Under the pieces are notes generated by a model. That model saw nothing but the letters and a program-made list of their open reading frames with translations, was not told the DNA's origin and searched no databases. Shown piece by piece: positions 29,208 through 37,128 of a DNA stretch of 64,000 nucleotides. The position numbers were made by a program, and so were the translations under genes. Source of the DNA: Jannaschia helgolandensis (GTDB lineage: Bacteria > Pseudomonadota > Alphaproteobacteria > Rhodobacterales > Rhodobacteraceae). The DNA is taken from the NCBI RefSeq assembly GCF_900109285.1, contig NZ_FNZQ01000001.1:711001-775000 (forward strand), in the 5' to 3' direction. Numbering within the stretch: the stretch's first letter is position 1; each line of letters begins with the position of its first letter.

Positions 29208-30800
29208 ATGGCCCCCAAAGTTCTCATCTCCGACAGCTTGTCGGACGCCGCCGTCCAAATCTTCCGCGATCGCGGCATCGATGTCACCTTCGAGCCGGGC
29301 CTCGGCAAGGACAAGGACCGTCTGGCGGACGTCATCGGCCAATACGATGGCCTCGCCATCCGGTCCGCCACGAAAGTCACCGAAAAACTGCTGGACCGTG
29401 CGACCAATCTGAAGGTCGTCGGTCGCGCCGGTATCGGCACCGACAACATCGACAAGGACGCCGCCTCGCGTCGCGGTGTCATCGTCATGAACACACCCTT
29501 CGGCAATATGATCACCACCGCCGAACATGCCATCGCCATGATGTTCGCAGTCGCCCGCCAGATCCCCGAGGCGAATACGTCGACCCATGCAGGAAAGTGG
29601 GAAAAATCCCGATTCATGGGTGTCGAGCTGTCCGGCAAGACGCTCGGCGTGATCGGGGCTGGCAACATCGGCGGCATCGTCTGTGACCGGGCGCGGGCGC
29701 TGCGCATGAAGGTCGTCGCCTATGATCCGTTCCTGTCCGAAGATCGCGCCACCAAGCTGGGCGTCGAGAAGGTCGAGCTGGACGATCTGCTGGCGCGTGC
29801 CGATTTCATCACGCTGCACGTCCCGCTGACCGAGCAGACGAAGAACATCCTGTCTGCCGAAAGCATCGCCAAGACCAAGCCCGGCGTTCGCATCATCAAC
29901 TGCGCGCGGGGCGGTCTGGTGGACGAAGCGGCGTTGGCGGAGGCCTTGAAATCCGGCCATGTCGCGGGGGCGGCTTTCGACGTCTTCGCCGAGGAACCGG
30001 CGACAAACAGCCCGCTGTTCAACCTGCCGAATGTCGTCGTCACCCCTCACCTCGGTGCCGCCACCACCGAGGCGCAGGAAAACGTCGCCCTGCAAGTGGC
30101 CGAGCAGATGTCGGACTACCTGCTGACCGGTGCCGTTACCAACGCACTCAACATGCCGTCGGTCACTGCGGAAGAAGCCAAGGTCATGGGCCCCTGGGTC
30201 AAGGTCGCCGAGCATCTGGGGGCCTTCGTCGGCCAGATGACGAACGAACCGCTGAAAGCGATCGAGATCATTTACAACGGATCGGTCGCGTCGATGAACC
30301 TCGAGGCGCTGAACTGTTCGGCCATTGCGGGTGTCATGAAGGCGACCAACCCGGACGTGAACATGGTGTCCGCCCCGGTTGTCGCCCGCGAACGCGGCGT
30401 CGAGATCAGCACAACGCATCAGGACAAATCCGGTGCTTTCGACGGCTATATCAAGCTGGTGGTCAAGACGGCGACACGCGAACGGTCGATCGCGGGCACG
30501 GTGTTCAGCGACGGCAAGCCGCGGTTCATTCAGATCAAGGGCATCAACATCGACGCCGAAGTCGGGGCGCACATGCTCTATACCACCAATCATGACGAAC
30601 CGGGCATCATCGGAACCCTGGGCGTGACCATGGGTGAGAACGGCGTAAACATCGCAAACTTCACATTGGGCCGGTCGGACCGGGGCAAGGATGCCATCGC
30701 GCTGCTCTATCTGGACGATCAGCCGGATGCTGACGTTCTGGACAAGCTACGGGCGACTGGCCTCTTCCAGAATGTCTCGCCGCTGCGTTTCAACGTCTGA
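29208..30800 (+). CDS. serA: D-3-phosphoglycerate dehydrogenase SerA
   Basis: First enzyme of serine biosynthesis, 530 residues (long form). The catalytic and NAD domains show RAGIGTDNID, the Rossmann motif GVIGAGNIGGIVCDRA, NCARGGLVDEAAL with the substrate Arg, and PHLGAATTEAQENVA with the catalytic His. An intervening ASB domain and a C-terminal ACT domain (NHDEPGIIGTLGVTMGENGVNI) follow, so serine feedback is possible. It lies 66 bases after serC; AAAAGGAG precedes the ATG. A rho-independent terminator follows. Confidence 0.97.
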   Translation: MAPKVLISDSLSDAAVQIFRDRGIDVTFEPGLGKDKDRLADVIGQYDGLAIRSATKVTEKLLDRATNLKVVGRAGIGTDNIDKDAASRRGVIVMNTPFGNMITTAEHAIAMMFAVARQIPEANTSTHAGKWEKSRFMGVELSGKTLGVIGAGNIGGIVCDRARALRMKVVAYDPFLSEDRATKLGVEKVELDDLLARADFITLHVPLTEQTKNILSAESIAKTKPGVRIINCARGGLVDEAALAEALKSGHVAGAAFDVFAEEPATNSPLFNLPNVVVTPHLGAATTEAQENVALQVAEQMSDYLLTGAVTNALNMPSVTAEEAKVMGPWVKVAEHLGAFVGQMTNEPLKAIEIIYNGSVASMNLEALNCSAIAGVMKATNPDVNMVSAPVVARERGVEISTTHQDKSGAFDGYIKLVVKTATRERSIAGTVFSDGKPRFIQIKGINIDAEVGAHMLYTTNHDEPGIIGTLGVTMGENGVNIANFTLGRSDRGKDAIALLYLDDQPDADVLDKLRATGLFQNVSPLRFNV

Positions 30801-30820
30801 TCGGGCCGACCTGACAGGCC

Positions 30821-30847
30821 GGGGCGTGGATACAACGCCCCGCTTTT
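30821..30847 (+). terminator. Rho-independent terminator after serA
   Basis: GGGGCGT pairs with ACGCCCC around a GGATACA loop, followed by GCTTTT, 20 bases past the serA stop. Confidence 0.75.
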
Positions 30848-30882
30848 CCAAACGCGTCTTCGCTTGATAAGTGTGACGCGTT

Positions 30883-31197
30883 TCACCTGATCTGGTGGGC
30901 CATTTCACTTGGTTTGAGCCGGGATAAAGCGGGAAGTGTCTGATCAATGCGGGACGGGCGGCCCGACCGATGTTCCTTAACATGATCAAAGGCCGTGAAA
31001 GGATCGCTTGAAACCTCTTTTGAAGCCCCTTCGAAAGCGCCGCTTGCCCGCAGGACGGCGGCGGTCCACGGCTTGGCGAGAGGGACAAGCCGTTGCAGAA
31101 AGTGATCATCGGCTGACAGGCGGCGAATGTTGCCCGCCCCGATAACGGCTTCCAGTTCGCAGAGCAGCCGAGGAACCGAAACATGACCATCTCCCGG
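30883..31197 (-). pseudogene. Fragment of an unrecognised protein, cut by an IS481 remnant
   Basis: A minus-strand frame reading DGHVSVPRLLCELEAVIGAG ... FLQRLVPLAKPWTAAVLRAS ... to a stop at 30883. Composition and codon use look like real protein, but it resembles no family I recognise. At its 5' end it runs directly into the opposite-strand IS481 sequence near 31198, with no start codon of its own in good context, so its N-terminus was probably replaced when the element inserted and decayed. Confidence 0.4.
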
Positions 31198-31510
31198 CCG
31201 ATGCGCTTCGACATGATCTGCGAGGCGAACGGGATTGAGCACCGGCTGACCAAGATGCGTCATCCCTGGACGCACGTGCAGATCGGGCGCATGAACTTAA
31301 CGGTCAGTCACGGTTAAACGGTTCCACTACGACAGCGATGAGCAGTTGCGCGCAGATCTCAACGACTTCTTCGCGGCATACAATTTTGCGCGACGCCTGA
31401 AGATACTCGGCGGACTCACTCCATACCAATACATCTGCAAAATCTGGACAACCGAGCCGGAAAGATTCAAATTCGATCCAAACCATCAGATGCCGGGACT
31501 TAACAGCTAG
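31198..31510 (+). mobile_element. IS481-family transposase C-terminal remnant
   Basis: Plus-strand reading FDMICEANGIEHRLTK...HPWT then, after a frameshift near 31300, TVKRFHYDSDEQLRADLNDF, AAYNFARRLKILGGLTPYQY and ICKIWTTEPERF to MPGLNS and a TAG at 31508. This is the characteristic end of IS481 DDE transposases. The catalytic N-terminal two thirds are absent and there is at least one frameshift, so the element is dead. No terminal inverted repeat pair could be found. Confidence 0.8.
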
Positions 31511-33084
31511 TATCCCAGGGCACAGCCGTCTTTTCGAGGGTCGCTTGCCCCTTCGAGATACCCGCTATCGTCGATGCGAATGGATTGGGCACCTCCGATC
31601 GGTCCTTCGGGAATCCGAACATTGTGGCCCATCGCATAAAGCTCGGCCCTGACCGTATCGGAATAGCCGAGTTCGACACTCATCACACCGTTGTCTGAAA
31701 ATGCACGGGGTGCGTCGATTGCGCTTTGCGCGTCCATCCCGAAATCCACCATGTTCGACAGAAACCGCAGATGTCCGGCGGGCTGATATGCGCCGCCCAT
31801 GACACCGAAGGGCATCGTGACGCGGCCGTTCTGCCGCAACATGCCCGGAATGATCGTATGCATCGGTCGCTTGCCCGGCCCCAATTCGTTCGGATGCCAC
31901 CGCTCCAAAGTAAAGCCAGCGCCCCGGTTCTGCATCAGGATGCCGAATTTGTCGGACGCGAGTCCGGTCCCGAAGGAATGGAAGATGGAGCAGATCAACG
32001 ATACGGCCATGCGGTCCCGGTCGACCACGGTGATATAAACGGTATCCTTGTGGATCGCCTCGGTCAGAGGGGCTGCTGCGGCCATCGCGCGTTTCGGATT
32101 GATGAGAGCGGCCAGTTTTTCTGCCGTGCCTGCATCCAGCATATGCATCAGCCGCACCGTATGATCATGGTCGGCCAGCAGGCGGTTGCGGGCGTCATAG
32201 GCCAGTTTTGCGGCTTCGGCTTCGATATGCGCGCGTTTCGACCCCATTGGGTCCAACGCCGTGATATCGAAATGTTTCAGAATATTGGCCATCAGGATAG
32301 CGGTCGCGCCCTGTCCGTTCGGTGGATGCTCGACCAGATCGATGCCCTTGTAGGTGCCGCTGATCGGGTCGGTCCAATCGCAGGCGGTGGCCGCGAAATC
32401 GGACACGACGTGAGCGCCGCCAGCGGCTTTCAGCGTTGCCACCATATCTTCGGCCACCTCGCCGACATAGAACCCGTCGCGGCCCTTGTCGGCGATCCGG
32501 CGCAATACTTCGGCTTGACCGGGCAGGGCAAACTGATGGCCGGTTTTCAGAGGCTTGCCTTGCGCTAGATAGACGTCCCGTGCGCTGCCTTGCAGGCTCT
32601 CCTTGGCCAAAGCCCAGTCGAAGGCGACCCGCGGGGCGATGGGGACGCCGCTCTCGAAATAGGGGATCAACGGTCCGAGGATGTCGGCCATGCCCAGCTT
32701 GCCGAGTCGGTCGGACAGCGTGCAGAACGCGTCGACCGCCCCCGGCACCGTGACTGCATGGGCGGAATTGACCGGCACAGTCTTGAGCCCCTGTGCCCGG
32801 AGTTTTTGCGCGGACGATCCCTGTGCCGCCCGGCCCGAGCCGTTGAGAGCGAGGATATCTTCCCCGCCAGCGGGTTTGATTAGGGCGAAAGCGTCTCCAC
32901 CCAGGCCGGTCATCTGCGGTTCGCACAGTCCCAGAATGACGGCACCCGCGATTGCTGCGTCCACTGCGTTTCCACCGCGCGCCAACGTGTCGATGGCAAT
33001 TTTTGCGGCCAGCGGATGCGAGGTCGCGCACATGCCGTTCGTGGCAAGCACCGGGGATCGACCGGGAAGTTGAAAATAACGCAT
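31507..33084 (-). CDS. Gamma-glutamyltransferase family protein
   Basis: N-terminal-nucleophile hydrolase that transfers or hydrolyses gamma-glutamyl groups; 525 residues as a self-cleaving precursor. GLGGDAFALI, GGNAVDAAIAGAVILGL and a PNGQGATAILMANIL segment mark the large subunit; the expected nucleophile is Thr348 in HKDTVYITVVD, followed by the small subunit with FGTGLASDKFGILMQNRGAGF and MGGAYQPAGHLRFLSN. The start is the ATG at 33084 (MRYFQLPGRSPVLATNG); there is no signal peptide, so it is probably cytoplasmic, unlike the periplasmic GGT of enterobacteria. Its stop codon shares bases with the stop of the convergent IS481 remnant. Confidence 0.93.
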   Translation of the reverse strand: MRYFQLPGRSPVLATNGMCATSHPLAAKIAIDTLARGGNAVDAAIAGAVILGLCEPQMTGLGGDAFALIKPAGGEDILALNGSGRAAQGSSAQKLRAQGLKTVPVNSAHAVTVPGAVDAFCTLSDRLGKLGMADILGPLIPYFESGVPIAPRVAFDWALAKESLQGSARDVYLAQGKPLKTGHQFALPGQAEVLRRIADKGRDGFYVGEVAEDMVATLKAAGGAHVVSDFAATACDWTDPISGTYKGIDLVEHPPNGQGATAILMANILKHFDITALDPMGSKRAHIEAEAAKLAYDARNRLLADHDHTVRLMHMLDAGTAEKLAALINPKRAMAAAAPLTEAIHKDTVYITVVDRDRMAVSLICSIFHSFGTGLASDKFGILMQNRGAGFTLERWHPNELGPGKRPMHTIIPGMLRQNGRVTMPFGVMGGAYQPAGHLRFLSNMVDFGMDAQSAIDAPRAFSDNGVMSVELGYSDTVRAELYAMGHNVRIPEGPIGGAQSIRIDDSGYLEGASDPRKDGCALGY

Positions 33085-33410
33085 ATTGGCCCCTTGGTGC
33101 GGCAAGTTTCGGCGGAGGCTATGATGGCGATGCAAGGGTGCCAAGGCCCATTCCGGGTGCCGTCGCGGGGCAGGGGCATGACCTCGACGGAGATGACTTG
33201 CTTCGGGGGCTGTCATCCTGCCGTCGAGGGAAGCTATGTGGAGCTACGGGTTGATTGTCGCTTCGCTTCAGGGCCGGGATGGGACCCAACTACGGCAGCA
33301 AAACGATCCATAATGGTGTATTTCGCGACAATTCTGCCAATCTGGCAAGGGGACCCTGGATTGGAAACACCGGCGGTTTGGGGTTAGTGCCATGCGGGAC
33401 GTCGCGTTGC
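33085..33410. other. Intergenic stretch between ggt and the RsbW-like gene
   Basis: About 325 bases without a convincing gene on either strand. No recognisable domain, repeat or clear terminator. The promoter of the gamma-glutamyltransferase gene must lie at its left end. Confidence 0.4.
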
Positions 33411-33884
33411 CTATCCCTCGTCTGCCTGTTCCAAAAACGAGAAACTCAGCCGGTTTATGCCGCCCTGGCGTTCGTAGACCATATCCTCGGTAAGGGTGTG
33501 GATGATGAACCAGCCGAAACCGCCTTCCGGCAGGTCGTCGATCGGGAGTTTCGCCTCAGGCAGGTCGACCGAGGCCAAGAGGGCGGGTGGCAAAGGGCGT
33601 CCCCTGTCTGTCGTTTCGACATGCAGACGGCCGTCTTCTCGGGTCACCTCCAGCATGACCCAGGCGGCCCCGATATCGGTCATGGCATGCTCCACGATGT
33701 TGTTGAGCACTTCGCCCAGAACAATCGTCACATCATGCTGCAACGAAAGTCGCAGACCTGTTGCGTCGAAGGCGCGGTGCAGCCGGGCAAGCTGTATGCT
33801 GACATCGTTCGCAGTCGCCGGAAACCTGCTGCGAAGCACGGCACACTGTGGCGACGGCATCGCTGCTGCGCGCGACGCAGTCAT
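33411..33884 (-). CDS. RsbW-like anti-sigma factor / ATP-binding protein
   Basis: A 157-residue GHKL (HATPase_c_2) protein of the serine-kinase anti-sigma type. The N box is VLGEVLNNIVEHAM, and the glycine-rich lid is EGGFGWFIIHTLTE; VETTDRGRPLP supplies the D-x-G region. Such proteins bind a sigma factor or phosphorylate a STAS antagonist in partner switching. Its start overlaps the stop of the STAS gene by 4 bp, confirming the pair. No sigma factor or phosphatase is next to it. Confidence 0.87.
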   Translation of the reverse strand: MTASRAAAMPSPQCAVLRSRFPATANDVSIQLARLHRAFDATGLRLSLQHDVTIVLGEVLNNIVEHAMTDIGAAWVMLEVTREDGRLHVETTDRGRPLPPALLASVDLPEAKLPIDDLPEGGFGWFIIHTLTEDMVYERQGGINRLSFSFLEQADEG

Positions 33885-34216
33885 GCTGCCGACCGTCCGG
33901 CGGTAGGGGCCGCATCATGCAGGATGAACACGCTGTCCATTCGGGTCAGGGTCAGGACCTTGCGCACGATGGTGCCGCAGTTCGCCAGTTCCAATCGTCG
34001 CGCCCCGCCCAGCATCTTCATGATCGCCACGAGTGCGCCCAGTCCGCTGCTGTCCAGAAACTCGATCCGGGTCATGTCGATCATCACGCGATCGTCGAAG
34101 TCCTGAACCATCTGCCGGACCGCTTCCTTGAAAGGGACGGCGCCGGCGGCGTCGATCCGCGTGTCCTGCAACGTCAGAATCAGCAGGTCATCCGCGATCC
34201 GTCTTTCAATTTTCAT
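33881..34216 (-). CDS. STAS-domain anti-sigma factor antagonist
   Basis: A 111-residue STAS protein. The switch loop is FLDSSGLGAL, with Ser57 as the expected phosphorylation site by analogy with SpoIIAA. KIERRIADDLLILTLQDTRID at the start is a typical STAS beta strand order. First gene of a two-gene operon with the RsbW-like kinase. Confidence 0.9.
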   Translation of the reverse strand: MKIERRIADDLLILTLQDTRIDAAGAVPFKEAVRQMVQDFDDRVMIDMTRIEFLDSSGLGALVAIMKMLGGARRLELANCGTIVRKVLTLTRMDSVFILHDAAPTAGRSAA

Positions 34217-34326
34217 TGCATACCTCGCATGACAGACGACCGGCCGTGCCGTGCGGCCACTGGAATCCCGCGCCTTTGACTGTCAGATTAGGACGCAGGT
34301 CTTACCAGAACGTGAATCGGAACAAG

Positions 34327-35505
34327 ATGCAGCAAGTCGTGATTTCCGGGGCCAAGCGGACTCCGATGGGCGGGTTTCAGGGGGCGCTGTCGCAGGCTTC
34401 CGCATCGGAGCTTGGTGGCGCGTCAATTGCGGCGGCTCTGACCGATGCCGGAATCTCCCCGGAACAGGTCGGGGAACTGCTGATGGGATGCGTGCTTTCC
34501 GCAGGTCAGGGCCAGGCCCCGGCGCGCCAGGCGGGGTTCCATGGCGGACTGCCCAAGGACGTGCCCGCAACGACGCTCAACAAGATGTGCGGCAGCGGTA
34601 TGAAAGCCGCGATGATGGCTCATGATCAGATACTTGCGGGTCAGGCGCATGTCATGATCGCGGGCGGAATGGAGAGCATGACGAACGCCCCCTATCTGTT
34701 GCCCGGCATGCGGGCCGGGGCGCGGTTGGGGCATGGCGTGACGGTCGATCACATGTTTCTGGACGGGTTGGAGGATGCCTACGACAAGGGCCGGTTGATG
34801 GGCACCTTCGCGGAGGATTGTGCCGAGGCCTATCAATTCACCCGCGAGGCACAGGATGAATATGCGCTGCGATCCCTGAGCCGGGCGCAGGCGGCGATTT
34901 CGTCGGGCGGCTTCGACCGCGAAGTCGCACCGTTTCAGATAGTTACGCGCAAGGGCCAGACGGTTGTCGCGCAAGACGAACAACCCGGCACGGCGCGGCC
35001 CGACAAGATCCCGACGTTGAAGCCCGCGTTCCGCAGGGACGGCACGGTGACGGCGGCGAATTCATCGTCGATCAGCGATGGGGCTGCCGCTATGGTATTG
35101 GTTTCAAGCGATTTTGCGGACCGGGAAGGTGTTCCGGTCCGGGCCAGGATCATGGGTCACGCGAGCCATGCGCAGGAGCCTGGTCTGTTCACGACAGCAC
35201 CCGTGCCTGCGGCCCGCAAGCTGCTGGAAAAGCTGGACTGGTCGGTCAGTGATGTCGATCTGTGGGAGGTGAACGAAGCCTTTGCCGTCGTGCCGATGGC
35301 CTTCCTGCATGAAATGGGTTTAGACGCTGATATTGTTAACATAAATGGCGGTGCCTGTGCCCTGGGCCACCCGATCGGCGCATCGGGTGCGCGGATCATG
35401 GTGACGCTTTTGCACGCCCTCGAGTCGCGCGGACTGAAGCGTGGAATCGCCGCAATCTGCATCGGCGGCGGTGAGGGAACGGCTATCGCGCTGGAGCGGG
35501 ATTGA
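34327..35505 (+). CDS. Acetyl-CoA acetyltransferase (thiolase)
   Basis: Thiolase II-type enzyme, 392 residues, condensing or cleaving acetoacetyl-CoA. The acyl-accepting cysteine is in LNKMCGSGMKAAMMAHD, the other catalytic residues in NVNGGACALGHPIGASGAR-type sequence (NINGGACALGHPIGASGAR) and the final CIGGGEGTAIALE. The ATG at 34327 (MQQVVISGAKRTPMGGF) is chosen because homology begins there. Biosynthetic use (for polyhydroxybutyrate or the ethylmalonyl-CoA route) cannot be told from breakdown without neighbours. Divergent from the STAS gene. Confidence 0.92.
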   Translation: MQQVVISGAKRTPMGGFQGALSQASASELGGASIAAALTDAGISPEQVGELLMGCVLSAGQGQAPARQAGFHGGLPKDVPATTLNKMCGSGMKAAMMAHDQILAGQAHVMIAGGMESMTNAPYLLPGMRAGARLGHGVTVDHMFLDGLEDAYDKGRLMGTFAEDCAEAYQFTREAQDEYALRSLSRAQAAISSGGFDREVAPFQIVTRKGQTVVAQDEQPGTARPDKIPTLKPAFRRDGTVTAANSSSISDGAAAMVLVSSDFADREGVPVRARIMGHASHAQEPGLFTTAPVPAARKLLEKLDWSVSDVDLWEVNEAFAVVPMAFLHEMGLDADIVNINGGACALGHPIGASGARIMVTLLHALESRGLKRGIAAICIGGGEGTAIALERD

Positions 35506-35529
35506 GGGTGGGATTTCATGGGTGAAGAA

Positions 35530-35561
35530 CGGGTGATCCGTGTCGGATATGCGTCGGACGT
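35530..35561. repeat. Dispersed intergenic palindromic repeat, copy 2
   Basis: Matches 13142-13173 at 29 of 32 positions (CGGGTGATCCGTGTCGGATA then TGCGTCGGACGT). One arm of the inverted repeat carries a mismatch relative to copy 1. It lies 24 bases after the thiolase stop and just before the fRMsr operon. Confidence 0.6.
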
Positions 35562-35582
35562 CATGAGGGGTGGAAAGCCGCG

Positions 35583-36032
35583 ATGACCCATTATCCGACC
35601 CTGCACAAGACCATCGCCAGCCTGACCGAAGGCGAGGACGATACGGTCGCGCTGATGGCCACGGTCGCCTGCGAGGTGCATCACGCCGACGACCGCTTCG
35701 ACTGGACCGGGTTCTATCGCGTGACCGCGCCGGGGATGCTCAAGATCGGGCCGTATCAGGGCGGCCACGGCTGCCTGACGATCCCGTTCGACCGGGGCGT
35801 CTGCGGAGCTTGCGCGACCACGGGCGAGGTGCAGCTTGTGCCCGACGTCGATGCCTTTCCGGGACATATCGCCTGCGCATCGTCGACCCGGTCGGAAATC
35901 GTGTTGCCGGTGTTCGACCGCACCGGCGCGCTGATCGCGGTGTTCGATATCGACAGCAACCGGGCGGGTGCCTTCACGTCCGAGGACGCAACGGAAATGT
36001 CGGCGATGCTGAATTCGGTTTTCGCGCAGTGA
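35583..36032 (+). CDS. Free methionine-(R)-sulfoxide reductase (GAF domain)
   Basis: GAF-domain enzyme reducing free Met-R-sulfoxide, 149 residues. The three conserved cysteines are Cys64 (GGHGCLTIPF), Cys74 (RGVCGACATTGE) and Cys98 (FPGHIACASST), with the same 10- and 24-residue spacing as in E. coli fRMsr (MsrC). SEIVLPVFDRTGALIAVFDIDS closes the domain. First gene of a three-gene operon with overlaps of 4 bp. Confidence 0.92.
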   Translation: MTHYPTLHKTIASLTEGEDDTVALMATVACEVHHADDRFDWTGFYRVTAPGMLKIGPYQGGHGCLTIPFDRGVCGACATTGEVQLVPDVDAFPGHIACASSTRSEIVLPVFDRTGALIAVFDIDSNRAGAFTSEDATEMSAMLNSVFAQ

Positions 36033-36502
36033 AGACGCTGCGCGATCTGATGGCGACCCATGCGCGGGCCGGGACCCTGGACTGGATCGGTCTGCGGCCG
36101 GAACGCCGGGCGGATCTGACGTCTGTCGACCGGGCCGTGGTGTCCGGGGCCGGACTGGATGGCGATCATGGGCGACCGGGCAAGCGGGCAGTGACGTTGA
36201 TCCAGGCGGAGCATCTGCCGGTGATCGCGGCGCTGTGCGAGGGCGAGGCAACGCCCGGTAACCTGCGGCGCAATCTGGTGGTGTCGGGCGTGAACCTTGC
36301 CGCCTTGCGCGGACGGGAGGTGCGTCTGGGCGAGGTCGTGTTGCGGATCAACGGACCCTGCGCGCCGTGCAGCCGGATGGAGGAGACGCTGGGGCTGGGC
36401 GGTTATTCCGCCGTGCGGCACCATGGCGGCTGGTGCGCCTCGGTGGTGACTCCCGGTGAAATCGCCCTGGGCGATGCGGTGGCGCCGCTGGCGGCGCAAT
36501 GA
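36029..36502 (+). CDS. MOSC-domain protein
   Basis: A 157-residue stand-alone MOSC (molybdenum cofactor sulfurase C-terminal) domain of the YiiM type. It shows GLDGDHGRPGKRAVTLIQAE, NLRRNLVVSGVNLAALRG and the cysteine-bearing INGPCAPCSRMEETLG. Stand-alone MOSC domains bind molybdopterin or reduce N-hydroxylated compounds; the substrate here is unknown. Starts with a GTG overlapping the fRMsr stop (GTGA) and overlaps the next gene as ATGA. Confidence 0.85.
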   Translation: MKTLRDLMATHARAGTLDWIGLRPERRADLTSVDRAVVSGAGLDGDHGRPGKRAVTLIQAEHLPVIAALCEGEATPGNLRRNLVVSGVNLAALRGREVRLGEVVLRINGPCAPCSRMEETLGLGGYSAVRHHGGWCASVVTPGEIALGDAVAPLAAQ

Positions 36503-36984
36503 TCCGTCCGGCCACATCAGCCGACCGGACGGCCATCCGCGATTTGCATCTGGCCTCGTGGCGCGACAGTTATGGTGCGGAATTATCGGCGGACTATCTG
36601 CGCGACACACTGCCCGCCGCCATGGATGAGAAGTGGTCCGCGCGGACATTCGGCGCACCGGAACTGACCCTGGTGGCCTATACCGATACGGAGATGACCG
36701 GGTTCGCCTGCGCGTTGACCGACCGCGATCCGCCGTTGATCGACAACCTGCACGTCCGGCCCGAATTGCGCGGTGGCGGAACGGGCGGGAAATTGTTGGC
36801 GGCGATGAAGGTCGCGCTGCGGGAGGCCGGGTTCGTCCGTGCCTATCTGACGGTGCTGGAGTCGAACCCGCGCGCGCTGGCCTTTTATCTGGCGCAGGGC
36901 GGCGTGGACGAGGGGCCGGTGGACGATATCATGGTGGGCCATGTGGTGAAGGCCCGGCGGATCGGGTTCGATCTTTGCAGTTGA
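36499..36984 (+). CDS. GNAT-family N-acetyltransferase
   Basis: A 161-residue acyl-CoA N-acyltransferase. The acetyl-CoA pyrophosphate-binding motif is RPELRGGGTGGKLL, followed by AYLTVLESNPRALAFYLAQGG, the usual motif B. The substrate is unknown. Third gene of the fRMsr-MOSC-GNAT operon, its ATG overlapping the MOSC stop by 4 bp. Confidence 0.88.
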   Translation: MIRPATSADRTAIRDLHLASWRDSYGAELSADYLRDTLPAAMDEKWSARTFGAPELTLVAYTDTEMTGFACALTDRDPPLIDNLHVRPELRGGGTGGKLLAAMKVALREAGFVRAYLTVLESNPRALAFYLAQGGVDEGPVDDIMVGHVVKARRIGFDLCS

Positions 36985-37128
36985 ACTGTCGTCCCCGGCC
37001 TTGAGGCGAAGACTATTCGTCGGGAATGCGCCGGGTCCGGCCAGAGGATGACCCTGCGCCGTTCGCCCCATCTTCAAACTCCCGGCGGGATGCGGTAGTC
37101 GGGCGGGAAATCTACGGGATGCACGACC

